This document shows positions 12,520 through 25,820 of a stretch of 64,000 bases of DNA, piece by piece. The first letter of the stretch is position 1. Every line of letters starts with the position of its first letter. The translations under genes and the position numbers were made by a program. The notes below the pieces were generated by a model. The model was not told where the DNA came from, ran no database searches, and saw only the letters and a list, made by a program, of their open reading frames with translations. Source of the stretch: Luscinia megarhynchos (Eukaryota > Chordata > Aves > Passeriformes > Turdidae); assembly GCA_034336665.1 (NCBI GenBank), contig CM067584.1, forward strand, positions 310,001 through 374,000. Direction: 5' to 3'.

Positions 12520-13745
12520 TCTGCACCCGAGTGCTCAGCTCAAACCAAACAGATCCATTTGTGTCTTACAGTCTGCACCTGAGTGCTCAGCTCAAACCAA
12601 ACAGATCCATTTGTGTCCTACAGTCTGCACCTGAGTGCTCAGCTTAAACCAAACTGATCCATTTGTGTCCCACAGTCTGCACCTGAGTGCTCAGCACAAA
12701 TCAAACTGATCCATTTGTGTCTCACAGTCTGCACGAGTGCTCAGCTCAAACCAAACTGATCCATTTGTGTCCCACAGTCTGCATCTGAGTGCTCAGCACA
12801 AATCAAACTGATCCATTTGTGTCAGTCGGCACGAGTGCTCAGCTCAAACCAGACTGATCCATTTGTGTCTCACAGTCTGCACCTGAGTGCTCAGCTCAAA
12901 CCAAACTGATCCATTTGTGTCCTACAGTCTGCACCTGAGTGCTCAGCACAAATCAAACTGATCCATTTGTGTCTTACAGTCTGCACCTGAGTGCTCAGCT
13001 CAAACCAGACTGATCCATTTGTGTCTCACAGTCTGCACCTGAGTGCTCAGCTCAAACCAAACTGATCCATTTGTGTCTTACAGTCTGCACCTGAGTGCTC
13101 AGCTCAAACCAAACTGATCCATTTGTGTCTCACAGTCTGCACCTGAGTGCTCAGCTCAAACCAAACTGATCCATTTGTGTCTTACAGTCTGCACCTGAGT
13201 GCTCAGCTCAAACCAGACTGATCCATTTGTGTCTCACAGTCTGCACCTGAGTGCTCAGCTCAAACCAAACTGATCCGTTTGTGTCCCACAGTCTGCACCT
13301 GAGTGCTCAGCTCAAACCAAACTGATCCGTTTGTGTCCCACAGTCTGCACCTGAGTGCTCAGCACAAACCAAACTGATCCATTTGTGTCCTACAGTCTGC
13401 ACCTGAGTGCTCAGCACAAACCAAACTGATCCATTTGTGTCTCACAGTCTGCACCTGAGTGCTCAGCTCAAATCAAACTGATCCATTTGTGTCCCACAGT
13501 CTGCACCTGAGTGCTCAGCTCAAACCAAACTGATCCATTTGTGTCTCACAGTCTGCACCTGAGTGCTCAGCTCAAACCAAACTGATCCATTTGTGTCCCA
13601 CAGTCTGCACCTGAGTGCTCAGCTCAAACCAAACTGATCCATTTGTGTCCCACAGTCTGCATCTGAGTGCTCAGCTCAAACCAAACTGATCCATTTGTGT
13701 CTTACAGTCTGCATCTGAGTGCTCAGCTCAAACCAGACTGATTCC
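12520..13745. repeat. 52-bp minisatellite, about 23 copies
   Basis: Head-to-tail 52-bp units built from ACCTGAGTGCTCAGCTCAAA, CCAAACTGATCCATTTGTGT and CTCACAGTCTGC. Copies differ by one to three substitutions (CTCAAACC/CACAAATC, CTCACAG/CCCACAG/CTTACAG), and a few are shortened. It lies between ARHGAP25 and BMP10. Confidence 0.96.
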
Positions 13746-14877
13746 TCTGTCTCTGAAGGTCAGACCATTGAGGTCACAGATTTTTGCTTTTCCAGAAGGC
13801 ACAGAAGAGATGGAGCCTTTGAAAATGTCTACAGGGCACACATGAAGCAGAGCCAAGACTTGGGGGTCCTTACTCCCAACTTACAGTAAAAATATTTGTG
13901 ATAATAACTTGGTCACCAGGCTTGACCCCTCCTTTTTGTAACTTTGGGCTGCAAGTTTGGGGCCAGAAGTGTTGACAATAATGGTGTGTATGGTGAAGAC
14001 AGTGGTTTCATCCCCTGGCAGGAATAGTGCAGGAGCAGGGTGGTTATTGGCAGGAGAGCAGCTGGGATGGGCACAGAGGAGCAATTCTCCATTCCCAGAG
14101 GTTTATCGTGTCCCAGTGGCTCCCAGTCCCCCTGAGGTTGCTGTGTTCCCATGGCAAGGCCCAGCTGCCCCAGCTCTGTCCAAGGGGGACAGAGCAGGGT
14201 TCCTGCAGCTCTGGGAGCTCGCTGAGCCCTCTCTAGCTCCTGCCTGCTCTGGAGCTCATTAGTGCTGTGCCCTGAGCAGGGTCAGGGCTGGCGAGGGGCT
14301 GCCCCCCAAGCGCTGCCTGCTCCGCTCCCCTGCCATTAACTCCCTGCTCATTATCTCCAGAGACTAATTAGGACCCACGGAGGAAGTACGAGACACACAA
14401 TCGATATTATTGGGCCAAATTTGCAGCTGGTGTAAATAGTTGATGGGCAGAGAAGAAGAAATCCCAAGGGAAGAGTAGGGAGCTCAGTGAGGAAAGCCAC
14501 TGTGGATGGAAGAAGCTGCCAGAATTAATGTCAAAAGTGGTGCAAAGCTCCAAGGAATATTTAGGATTGCAGGCTACATTTGCATTACGTTGGTATTTTG
14601 TGTCTGTCTCAGCAGCAATCCAGCGCTGTAAGACAAAATTGAATCCCTTCAACCCTTTCCAACAGCTGCTCAGCCCATGGGTCTCAAGCTGCCGTGCGTC
14701 CCTGCTTTAGCCCAGGGGATTCAGTGCACACCAGGCGAGGAGCACAGTGAGCAGCACTGCAGAACCAGCCCCAGGAACTGCAGGAAAGCTGCCAGGGCTC
14801 ACTTTCCCTCCAGTTCAGGGGTCAGGGGTCAGCCTGGGGGCTCCTCTGGGCTGAGCTGGGCATCTGAAATCAGGGAG

Positions 14878-15120
14878 TCATGGAAGGGGCTGGGTTGGAA
14901 GAGACTCAAAGCCCATCAGTGCCACCTGTGCCATGCCAGGGACACCTTCCCCTGTCCCAGGCTGCTCCCAGCCCCATCCAGCCTGGCCTTGGACACTTCC
15001 AAGGATCCAGGGCTAGCTACAGCTTCTCTGGGAACCTGTGCCAGGGCCTCCCCACCTCCCAGGGAATAATTCCTTCCTTATATCTAACCTGAATTTATCC
15101 CGAACTAATTTTAACCTAAA
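14878..15120 (-). mobile_element. CR1 LINE 3' end fragment, antisense
   Basis: It reads GGGTTGGAAGAGACTCAAAG, then CCAGCCTGGCCTTGGACACT, ACAGCTTCTCTGGGAACCTG and TCCTTCCTTATATCTAACCT. This is the reverse complement of the conserved avian CR1 3' region. It is 5'-truncated and diverged. Confidence 0.85.
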
Positions 15121-17739
15121 TTTCATAAATACCATAAAAGCTGGCAATGCTAAAAGCAGGCAGAGCTGGAGCAGCTGCAGTTTTGCTCTCCCAAAGCTTT
15201 GCATCCCCACCGTGCCCGAGCAGGCAGCGGTGACAGCTCAGGAAATGGATTCCACCAAATCTCACAACAACTGATGGGAACTGCTCTAATCTCCGGCAGA
15301 TAAGGAGTTGCTACAGCAAAGCCAACATAAACCTGAGCTCCCTGGCAGGCTGGGCTGTTGTTTAGCTGCTGTTGCTAGCCAGCTACTGTACCTGATTGCA
15401 GTGACCACCCTGCCTCTAAACCTTCTCACTTAACTCGACACATACATTTTCAACACCATGTGAACTGCCAGCCTGGACAGGCTCAGTCACACAGAGCTGA
15501 AGGACATTGCTTGGGGAGCTTGAGGGCTGCAGCCAGCATCCCTCAGCCTGAAGTCACCACAGGCACAGCTGGCAGCAGCTCCTGCAGAGCAGTCATGTTC
15601 ATCTGCAATGAATGCAGCTGCCCAGCTAAAGTAAAACATGGTGTATTGTCTTTGTTGGTCGTCACAGAAAAAGAAATATTTGGAGATGGGGAACGAGCCA
15701 ACACCCTCCTGTTCAGGAAGCATTGCTCTATGCCACGGAAATCCATTCTTCTTTCCTTTATTGCAGCCTTGTTGATTGCTTTTATCCCTCCTTTTTCCTG
15801 TCTTTACTTAAAAAACACAATCAAAAGTCTTGCTAAGCCCCTGGAATGCTCAGCAGGAGGTGGATCAGTCTCTGCTGGGAATAGAATCACACTGAACACA
15901 TCCTCAGGGCCAGACACACCTGGGTGACTCTAGGCCATGCCAGGGCTTAGCCCCAAACCTTTTCACACCCAGGAAAATCACATTACCCTACATAGTTCAG
16001 TACAGGGGGGAAAACCCACAGCATTTCTCCTTTTAACATCAAAGTAGGAGTTTAGGGTAAGATGAGGGTCCTGTTTTGTGGCTGTTTTCTGCTTTCTGTG
16101 GCACAGCACCTCCCTGGCTTCCTGCACCCCTGACATTGCCTGGGCCAGAAACACCCAGCTGTGCCAAAGCCTGGTCCCAGCACTGATGCCCAACAATAAT
16201 ACACTGCACATCATAAACCTCTTCTGCCAAGGGGTGCTGATAAGAATTTCCATTTTTAGTTGAGGGCAAATGAACCAGTCAGCCTTTATTTGTTGCTGCT
16301 GCACTTGAAGAGGGAGCAGAAACTAATTTTTTAACTTTTCCTGTAAATAATGCATTAATGAAGACAGATGGGTCAGCAACATAAACAAAAGCTCTATCTC
16401 AAGCTGGTTTTGTTCTGGTTTTGTTTCCCAATATAGTAAGCACCACCCTGGTTCCCATCCTATTAACAGTGTTTGCACTCCAAATGTTGAACTGGGTTAT
16501 AAGGAAGTTTAAATTAACACTGGGCTGTAGTTTTTCAAATGTTTGAAGCAGATGTTCGAGTGCCACGAAATCTTCCTGTTTTGGTTTTTTTTTTTTTCCC
16601 CTTCCCCCCCCCTCCCCCCACTAAAAATCCCAGTAGATTTTGCAGGACTTTGGCTCAGTGTGTGTCACAAAATCCTAAATTGCACCTCTCCCATCGTGCT
16701 GTGGGTAACCCAGGCACCAACCTGCCTGGGGCTGTCAAAAATCACATTTTCCTTTGGTAATTGTGCACTGCTGCAGGTTCTGGTTTGCTTTGCTCTCTGA
16801 GCAGTCTCAGAAGGGCAGTGCAGTAGTTTTGGGGAGGAGGAATTTGGAATAGGTTCTGGCTGCTGCTTCGGATGATTTTTCCAAGTGAGCTGAGTTTTGG
16901 GGAGGTTCATCTCATGCCTGTATCTCCAGAGGGGCTGCTCACCTGGCAGGGCACAGACACCTTGGAAAGAGACATGTCCACAACATTGAGGAGCACATTT
17001 CCCCCCCAGAGATTGGCATTTGGTCCCCCCCAAAAGGGATGGGCACGAGTAGCCCAGGGAGAGGGGGCCCTGCTCTCCTGGCTGAACAGCTCGTGGTCCC
17101 CCGGCTTTGAGACCACCCCAAAGAGCCCAGAGCAAGGGCAGGGCCAGAAAACCACGCTGAGCTGTTTGGTTTGGCACTCAGAAAGTTGGGAATCTGTCTC
17201 CTCACTGCAGAGTGAGCCTGGACTCCTGGGCACAGCCAGGGAGGGAAATGCAGGGAGGCTTTGGGGAGAAATCTATTTGGGGAATTGGAGCCCACGTGCA
17301 GAGAGCTCAGAGATAGAGATCCCTTAAGGGAACCTCAGCCTTCCAAGTGCTTGGTGAAATCTGCCCTGGGTGCTGAGTGTTGCTCAGGAGACAGAGCTGT
17401 CACTGTTCCTGTACAGCCCCAGGAGTGAGGAGGATGCCTTGAAGTTCAGGCTCTTCTGGAGGCTCTGTGTGTGGTTCAAGAGCAGCAATCCAAGACCAAA
17501 GCTCTTCCCTCAGCTCCCTCTCTGACCTGATCTTTGCTCCCACCCCTTTGCCTGTTCCTGCCTGTTCAGCCTGAAAGCACTGCCTGGAATTTTATTCAGC
17601 ACCCAGCAAAAAAGGGGCTCCATAACTGCTCACAATTTCTTATACATGTTCAACTAGAAACAGATAAAAGCAAAAATCCTACTGATGCTGATGATTTCAG
17701 TGAGACAGGGCTGTTTTAATTGCTTACAATAATTCAGGG
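15121..17739. other. Intergenic stretch without a recognised gene
   Basis: No coding exon recognised. It contains a pyrimidine-rich run near 16585-16620. All open frames are short and without motifs. Confidence 0.5.
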
Positions 17740-17801
17740 ATAGATGGATGGGTAGATTAATGGGTGGAAGGTTGGGTGGATGGAAAGATAGATAGATAGA
17801 T

Positions 17802-17869
<68 letters not shown>

Positions 17870-17870
17870 C
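17740..17870. repeat. GATA tetranucleotide microsatellite
   Basis: About 20 copies of GATA at 17786-17870, preceded by a degenerate GGAT/GGTA tract from 17740. The minus-strand open frame through it (Ile/Tyr/Leu/Ser repeats) is a shadow. Confidence 0.95.
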
Positions 17871-20796
17871 TTCCACACTGAAGCCATATTTTCCCAAACC
17901 TTTCTAAAATTAAGATTGAAGATTTAAGTAAAAAACCTGCTGACATGTTGAGATAAAATAGATCAGAAATTAAAGGAGAATCAGTGCACACCAGACTTTA
18001 ATGTGACAAATAAAATATTTTAGAAACAGAATTCACAGTATTAATGTGGATGGGTGGATGGAAGGAAGGAGCATAGAAACAAAGAAAATGAAAATATGCA
18101 GTGGAACATTTTTTCAGGGACTCCTGGGACTCCCAGCTTGGCAGCCCTGGCTCTTGTCACACCCTCACCCTGTTGTTTGTGAGTGTTGTGTCTATTTGGA
18201 CAGGGGCTTTAAAGCCAAGCACTTCTCAACTTGCAGAAACAGCCTTGATTTGCTGCTTGGGGAAAGATCTTTAGGAAATAACTGCCCCCCTGATTTTTTG
18301 TATTTTTTTTTTGTCTGATCTCTGTCATTGAACTGCATGAACATCCAAGAAATGCCTTTGCAGGGTTATATTGAAAGAAAGGGTAAAGAGAGAATTTTGC
18401 TCATAAAGCATCTGTGGAGTCCTGACAGACACCCCTGATAAATGAAACAACATTCCCAGGAGTTCTGATCTCAGGTGCAGCTGAAGGATTCAAGAGATGC
18501 TCAGTTTTCTCCCAGAATAGCACAGTGAGACACAGCTTCACTTCTTTCACCACAAACTCTGGCTGAAATCCTCCTCAATCAGCAGGACAAGCCTCATTTC
18601 TTTATAGAGGTTACATCAACAGACTGGTTGCCCGTGATCCTGAAGGACTGCATTGGTATTTATTGACAATTTTACTGATCTTGTAGAAGCTGCCACGTGC
18701 AGCTGATAAAATGACACATTGCCTGTGCTTGCCTTGTACCAGAACACGGCACAGACTGTGCTCTGCTCCAGCAAATCCCTGACAGACTGAGGCAGAGAGT
18801 GAAGCTCTGAGACACAGAGTGCAGGCACTGCTCTGCTTTGTGTGGCCACCTGAGAATTTAGTAAGACTTCCCATGTTTATGGGTGGTTGCAGTGGGTTAT
18901 TGGTTGCTTTCAAGGCACAGCTTTCCCTGCAGCCTGTTCAGAGATTTGGTGCTGTCAGGGGAGGACGGGGGAAGGCAGGGAGGGCAAATCTCTGCCACGG
19001 GACCGCCCGCAGAAATGAGATGATAAAAGCAAATGTCGGATTATCTCCCTAATGCTGGATTATCACTCCTAACAATGTGAATGGCTTGTCTTGGCAAATG
19101 GCTTCATAAGAATCGTGGATAGTTTTGAAAGGCTCTGTGTGGTCACACTTCAGCCGTTGGCTGCTGCAGCTGATGGCAGCAGAGCAAATGTCACAGCTCT
19201 CCCGAATTCCTCCAGCGTGCCTTGAGCCACTGGCCCTGATTGCAGAGTGGCTCGGGGGAAAGGTCTGTCAGGGTGTCAGTTACTCCCAGGGTGAGGAATA
19301 AAGCAATATCACAGCCCAGTGTGCAGGCCACTATCTAGAGACTGCATAACTCGACATTAAACTTCACAGCTGAGCACTTAGAGCTGTGATACCCCTGCAA
19401 GAGGAGCTGTAAATTGGAGGAGACCACACTTCAGAACTCCCCTGGAATCACTGCAGGGAGGGAGCAGCTCTGCAAGTGAGCAATGTGGAATTTACAAGTA
19501 TCCAGGGGAGGAAAAAGAAGTCAGCAACCTCATTCTATGTGCCGCACGACTCAACAGAGAGATTCCATGTAAAGTAGGATCAGTACAAGGTTTTATCCAA
19601 GTGGGATTACACACAAGCACAAAAATAAAACATTCTGTATTCTACATTATATTACAAAAGCAGGCAGTCAATAAATAGGTCAATAAATTATGGGAAGCAC
19701 AGAAGAGTATGAGTGAAAATTGGTGAAATTGGGTTTAGCTGGTGCGTGATAAAGTCTTTGGTGTTCATTCCCATGAAGTGTTGGAGTGATTCTTTCAAAG
19801 ACCCTTATCACTTCCAGGGAAGATAACTTTCCCTTAAAAGTGTAGAACAGATGCAGGGACAGTGCAGTAGGCTCTGGTACAGGCTAAAAGAGTCAACATC
19901 ACTTACACTTTCCCAAGAATCTGACAAATTTGCAGCTTAGTATAAATAAAGTGACGGGTCTATTGTTTCTCAGCTCCAACACCTCCTTATCACCACGATT
20001 TGTTGCAGAAGAGTGGTGGAAACATGGCATGTGACTGCATCTGTAGAGTCTGGATGGAGGAACATCCCTGGGAATGGACAATTCAGCACTTACAGAAAGG
20101 GAAGATGCTCGTGTCCCACTGGCACAAAGGGCTCTGCTGCTCTGCTGGCACTGCTGGGCCATTCCAGTTGGATTATGCAGCTGCATCTCATGGGATTTAC
20201 TGACTGGGAATGGGGACTGGTTCTTAGTGGAAATTTTGAGGAGAATTTTAGCTGGTACAATTCCAAGGGTTCAGGAAATTTATTGCATTTCCTTCTGCCG
20301 CCTAAAGCTCTGGCCCTGAAGAGCCAATCCATGGCTGCTGCAGCAAAGCCAGAGCTGCCTCAGAATGATTTTGTCATAAACCTGCACAGGGGGAATTTCT
20401 TGCCTTGGCCCATGCCTGGCACTGCTCCTGGGCCATTTGCTTTCCTAAGAAAGAGGGGAAAGGGAATGGTGCCCTTCTGCTCCAGATGCCAAATCATCCC
20501 TGCCAGTTACCTTTGAACGAAACAGGGAAAGAGTGAAGGAAGTAATAAGAAACAAGGAAAAAAAAAAATCACCTTCTTTGTGCCTTAGTGATTCAGGAGC
20601 TTGAGAATTATCAGGACTTAAGCTCTACAGAGATGAGTTAAGAAAAAAATGAGCACGTAAAGACCTTTATAAAGATATTACAGAAAACTGAATAATCCGG
20701 GAATAATTGAAAAATTGCCCATCACTCAGGTACCTTTAACAGCTCTGGAAAGCCCTGGAGATGCCAATCAACATTGATGAAGTACAAAAATACGCC
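17871..20796. other. Intergenic stretch downstream of BMP10, no gene recognised
   Basis: No exon recognised on either strand. Parts are AT-rich and unique-looking, so regulatory sequence is possible, but nothing specific can be shown from one genome. Confidence 0.5.
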
Positions 20797-20802
20797 TTTA
20801 TT
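20797..20802 (-). terminator. Candidate BMP10 polyadenylation signal
   Basis: TTTATT on the plus strand is AATAAA on the transcript strand, about 310 bp past the BMP10 stop codon. Position only; no transcript evidence. Confidence 0.4.
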
Positions 20803-21112
20803 TCCGTGAATTTAGATGTGCCCTTTTGGCACCAAGAGCCCTCCCAAACAATCCAGTGATCAGCTCCATGTCCTGGCAGGAAGAGAGACTTGGCTGTGAT
20901 CTGGACAGCAGAGAGCAGCGAGAAGGAAGCAAATGGAACAAAATATACAATCCCTACACGACGTGCCCATTCCCCATGACAGGAAACATACAATTATCTG
21001 TACAGGCCTCATTAAATAACCTCATTAAATAGCAAATCCCAAATGTACAAATTTACAGACTGAATCATTAAATACTCCCCCTGTGCCCTCCCCACATGTG
21101 CGTTCCCTCCTA

Positions 21113-24100
21113 CTATCTGCAGCCACACTCTGACACCACCATGCCCTCATACTTGAACTTGTAGGTGACCACCCCTGCATCCAGGTAGAGGATGGAGATG
21201 GGGTCGAGTTTGGTGGGCACGCAGCAGGCCTTGGAGGCTTTCTGGGGGTTCTTCAGGTGAACCAAAGTCTTGACAATGGCGTGTTTGGTTGGCGTGACGT
21301 GCTCCGTCAAGGGGTAGGCGCACACCCCATGGCACTCGTAGGCTTCGTACCCCGCCGGGGCGATGATCCACGAGTCCCAGCCAATCTCCTTGAAGTCGAT
21401 GTAGAGCGGAGTCTTTTTGCAGTAGTTGCCTTTGGCGTTCCTGCGGATGCGGGCGGTGGAGTCGTAGATGATGTTGGAGCGCATCTGGAGCAGCGCCTCC
21501 TCCCCGGGCTGGTCGTGGAAATTGCCAACCTCCAGGTTCTCCAGCTCCAGGAGCTGCTCATGGTCTATCATCTCGTTCAGCTCTTCCTTCTCCTCCTTCC
21601 TGTCATTGCTCTGGTCGTCAGAGTACACAACCAGCAGGGGCACGTGCTTGGCCTCGGAGTTGATGTCGATGTCGAGTTTCCCTTCCCCGTTGTGCTCGTC
21701 CCCCTCCCTGCTCTCAATGTGAACCTCCAGCCGGTGCGTGGTCAGCCCTGCCCTGCGCCAGCGCCGGATGGCCTCGGTCACCTCGAAGCTCTCCCACTCG
21801 CTGCTCGTGCCGTAGATGTGCCTGGAGGCCAGGGCCACCAGCTTCCTCTCCTCCCCAACCCCCATGTGGATGTTGTCCAGCACCTCGAAAATGGTCACCT
21901 TCCTGTCGAGCCCCTCGTAGAGCCGCTGGTCCCGCTCCACCAGGGTGTAGAGCCTCAGCTCTGCCATGGTGATCTCCTCGTGGTGAGGGATGGAAACGTT
22001 GAACAGCAGCGGGTATTTCCGAGTTCCTGTAACACCAATGGGGTGGGAATCCAAGTCTGCAAAGGACAAAAGTCAAATGTTTTAGAAGATTCAATACATG
22101 CACAAGCACATGCACAGAGGGTCATCCAGCATGTGGGGTTTCACCTGGACAGGTGTCCAGGAAAATGCTTTTTCAGTACTTCCCACAACTGTTTTTGGAA
22201 ACAGGGCCCAGTTTATTTTAGATGTGTAAGGACAACAAGGTCCAGCCATGCTACAGACCTGGTTTTAGTGATCCTTCAGTCCCCAGGCTTTCCAGAGACC
22301 TCCTCGCCAACTGGAAGATTTACATATTAAAAACCTGTAGCCTAATATTGACATAAAAATCACTTCTAGGTTGCTGCACAGCAACTATTTAATAAACAAG
22401 GGAAAACATTCATTGGTGCAGGAAGGCAGAAGGACGTGGCACTGGAGCCAACATGAAATGGCCAACATATGGTCTGTGAGCACAAGAAATGTGTGTGCTG
22501 TAGTGTTCCTGTTCTAGCAGGAATTCCCTGCTGCTCAGACATGGAAAGGGCCAAGCACTGGAGAGGAGAAGCTGCTTTGGAAGATGTTTTACATCAGGAA
22601 GAGCAGCTGGTGAAACCAGGGTGACCTGGCAGCCACAGCTCCCCTGCCACCAGCCCTGTGGGCTTTGGGTGAGCAGCCAGCTGCCCTCAGCCAGGCTCCC
22701 TGGGCACCTTTAGCAATAGAAGAGGTGTGAAGGACAATGTCTGCTGCCAGCTGGGCTGCACTTCCTGTCCTGGATGCACTGCTGGTGCCTGCACAGCAAC
22801 ATTCATTTCTTCCCAGATCTGCACACGAGAGTGCTCTTGCAACCCAGAAGGCAGATTGGGACACAGAGGCTGGAACTATAATTAATGCAAAGGCAAACTG
22901 TTTGTGACCTCTTACTCCCTTCATCTCTGCCTTCCCCGATTTTTCTGTGTTTGTAGAAAAATGACTTTGATAAAGCCACAAGGCCTGGCCGTGCTCCACC
23001 AGTGCACTTAGGCAAGCCATGAACTTCAGCATGTGACTTATGCTGTTTAACTCCAGTTTGGAGTCTTTGAGCCACCTGCCTTTTTCTCTCAGTTTTATTT
23101 TTTTTTTTTTTCCATTTTGCATGGGAGGATTCTGCTTCCATTTCCCTGTCAGCTGGTAAAGGTGGGAGCAGAGCTGGGGTAGGAGCAGGCCCTGAGCATC
23201 TCTCATACAGCCAGGATGTGACTCTGCTCTTAAACTGGAAAGTCCATAGGGTGCCAGACCTCCTGCTGTTTCCAGTACACCCCTAGGAGGGTTGGGAAGG
23301 GAGATTTGGAGACCAGAGAAAAAGAAAAATTTCCCTTAAAAATTTCCCTTTATTTCGAGAATTACCACTGATTACAGCCCCATTTACAAGTAAACTGTTG
23401 TGGTCCATGGGTTAAAACAAAGAGCTAATTCCAGCCATGGCATCTGTTATATTTCTATAATAAGGGATTTAATGGATACTAATGAAACTGCAATTATTGC
23501 CAGTTTTCACCTGGCAGGTGAACAAAACAATTCCATGGTCTGTTTCTCCCATCCTTCTCATTGCAGGCAATTAATTTCTTTACCAAAAGAGCTCCTTGAC
23601 ATGAAAGGGATGGTTCTTAATTATCCAGACTTCGAGGACACACGAGAAACATGAATTGCACAGTCCTCAAACTGCGTGAATTTGTGAAGCTGTGCTCCCA
23701 TCAGCGGTCTCGCTTTGCATCTTGCTGGTTTGGATTGGAAGAGATGAGAGAAAATCTGAAATGGCAGAAATTTAAGGGGAGCATTAGGGAGTTTCCCCAT
23801 TTGATGCAGAACTTCTGCAAGAGGCACAGCAGGACAGCACAGAGCTGCCACCACCACCTGGCAAAGGTCAGTCTGTGCCATTTCGCTGCTGCAAACCTGA
23901 ATTTTGCAGGTGGAACGATTTCAGATTTGCATCACTAAACCACAGGGGATTTTATTCTTTACCACACTGTACTTGGCAATCTTTGTCCCATTATTTCTTT
24001 TTCAAACAGCACAAAATGAGAACAACACCTCCTCTGTGTGTGCCTTCACTGCTGCTGCTGAGTAGAGACAGGCACGGCAAGGTGAGCAAGTGGCCACCAC

Positions 24101-25768
24101 TGCCTGCAACTGGTTTGCCACTAACCCTCCAGTAAACTTCTCCACACTGGAGAAAAGGATATGGAAGGAAGCTTTAAACCACAGCGCAGAGTCTCTCCAC
24201 ACCAGGAGCACGCTGCCCTGCCTGGGCCTGGCAGGAGATGGGAGCAGAGCAGGGCTTTGGGATTCTCTCCTGGCATCTCACTGCCCTGCACAACTCAAGT
24301 GACTTCACTCAACCTCTCCTCACAGCTCATCACTTGAAACAGCAAATGTTGAGGAGAAAGCAATAACGTCTTTAACTTCATTAATTAAATGAACAGAGGA
24401 TCAGAGAAGCCTCTTGGCAGCTTGAACAGCCACACGTGCCCCATGGTAACTGAACATGAATCAAAGCATTTGCATTTGCCAGGTGGATCAATGGGTACTT
24501 GAAATTGTTTAGTTGAAAAACGCTTTTTTTTTTAGCATGAAATGTGTTGGTATATATAAAGTATTGGCAAATTATTGAATATTGGTGCTGCAGCACTATT
24601 TTGTCATCATTGAACTGAGGGGAACGTGAAAGGAAAACCGGAGGAAAACAGACAGGGAAATGGCACGAGGGCATTTGCTCAGTTGGTTGGAGCAGGGAGT
24701 TAATAATACCAAAGTTATGTCTTTGATCCCTGTGTGGGCCATTCACTTGAGAGTTGGATTTGATGATCCCTGCGGGTCCCTTTCAATTCAGAATATTCTG
24801 TGATTCTGTGATAATTAGATTTCTTTGGGTTTTGTTTGTTTGTTTTTATTAGGATATAGTCTGGTAAAACCTGCGGGTTATCAAAATTCCTCTTCATTCA
24901 TTTCTGTGTATTTTTTGGACTGTGCACTAATGCCAAAGGAAGAAAACTTTACAAATGCTATGGGGATCAACAGTGAGAAGGCATTAACAGAAAGCTGTAC
25001 TTGGTTAAGCTCATAATTTTAAAATACTGCATTCAAATATTGTATTAGCAAATAGACTTTGAACAGTGTGTAAAAATGAGCCTTGCCTTAATTTCAAATA
25101 TTACTTAAGGTATCCATTTAAAGAAATCAATCAGCTGATTACAAATGATGTGTGTTACTATGTGAATAAAGAAATTGATGCACCAAAATCACACTTGGTG
25201 TTCCCCAGTGTGAAAGACACACCTTCCCCAAAGCCCTGCAGTTTCCAGAGCAAAGGACAAGGACTCTCTCAGCAGCTGGGCTCTGGGCAGCCCTGTCACA
25301 GCTGCTGATTTCCAAGGCCATCTTCACCAAAAGGCCCTGGCATGCTTCATGCCCTGTACCTGCTCAGGACATTTCACACTGGCTCTAAAGACGCTCCTTT
25401 CTATCCACTTCTCCCAAAGATGAGCAGCTCTTACCTTCATTTTTGAAGCTCCTGATGATGTTTGCAGAAGGCATCGATGTCCTGTCTGTGGCAAACCTGT
25501 TGTACAGCTCCAGCATGTACTCTGGTGGGTCCACCTTGGCCGACTCGTGCAGGGGGATGTCAGAGAGGTTCAACGTCTTCAAAAACTCATTTTTCATGTT
25601 CTGGAGCAGCGTGTTGAAATCAACCCCATCTTGCTCAGAGAGGATCTCATCAAAAAGAGGCACGTCTTCCTCCAGGGAAGAGTGCTCCAAGCTCAGGATG
25701 GGACTGCAGGCTGCAAGGTGAACCAGAAGGGAGAGGACAGCCCAGAGCTGGAGAAGACCAGAATCCAT
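21113..25768 (-). CDS. BMP10: Bone morphogenetic protein 10 precursor, complete two-exon gene
   Basis: BMP10 is a secreted TGF-beta family ligand made in heart; it signals through ALK1 and BMPR2/ACVR2 receptors for ventricular trabeculation and vessel quiescence (family knowledge). Exon 1 is 25435-25768 and exon 2 is 21113-22056, phase 1, giving 425 residues (human 424). Residues 1-21 are a signal peptide ([14 protein letters not shown]). The prodomain contains [20 protein letters not shown] and an N-glycosylation site in [13 protein letters not shown] at 314-317 is the furin site. The mature part, residues 318-425 (108 aa), starts [20 protein letters not shown], ends VVSECGCR and has the seven cystine-knot cysteines. 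The ATG context (gccATGg) is good and a TATA-like box lies about 50 bp upstream. No break is seen. GDF2 is the nearest paralogue, but sequence and neighbours fit BMP10. Confidence 0.97.
22057..25434 (-). other. BMP10 intron
   Basis: The single intron, 3.4 kb, with GT donor at 25434 and AG acceptor at 22057 on the minus strand. It holds a T-rich run near 23095-23111 and the SINE at 24665-24812; I see no other gene. Confidence 0.9.
24665..24812 (+). mobile_element. tRNA-Ile-derived SINE with CR1-like 3' tail
   Basis: The head at about 24669-24741 matches tRNA-Ile in order: GCTCAGTTGGTTGGAGC (box A region), TTAATAATACCAAAG (anticodon arm) and TTTGATCCCTGTGTGGGCCA (box B and acceptor). The tail reads GATTTGATGATCCCTGCGGG, TCCCTTTCAATTCAGAATAT and TCTGTGATTCTGTGA, like a CR1 3' end. 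This layout fits the tRNA-Ile/CR1 SINEs I recall from songbirds (TguSINE1 type). It is not a functional tRNA gene because the arms are mismatched. Confidence 0.75.
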
Positions 25769-25820
25769 GGCTTCGCCCGCGCCTCCACCGCGCTCTGGCT
25801 CTGGCGCGGGCTGGTTGGGG

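Noticed and set aside
12520..13745. Regular repeats that might suggest a CRISPR array
   Set aside because: Units are head to tail with no unique spacers, in a vertebrate genome; it is a minisatellite.
21257..22330. 357-codon open frame on the plus strand over BMP10 exon 2
   Set aside because: It is the antisense shadow of the BMP10 exon; the minus strand has the clear TGF-beta ligand.
24669..24741. Functional tRNA-Ile gene
   Set aside because: Acceptor and arm pairings are mismatched and a CR1-like tail follows, so it is a SINE.
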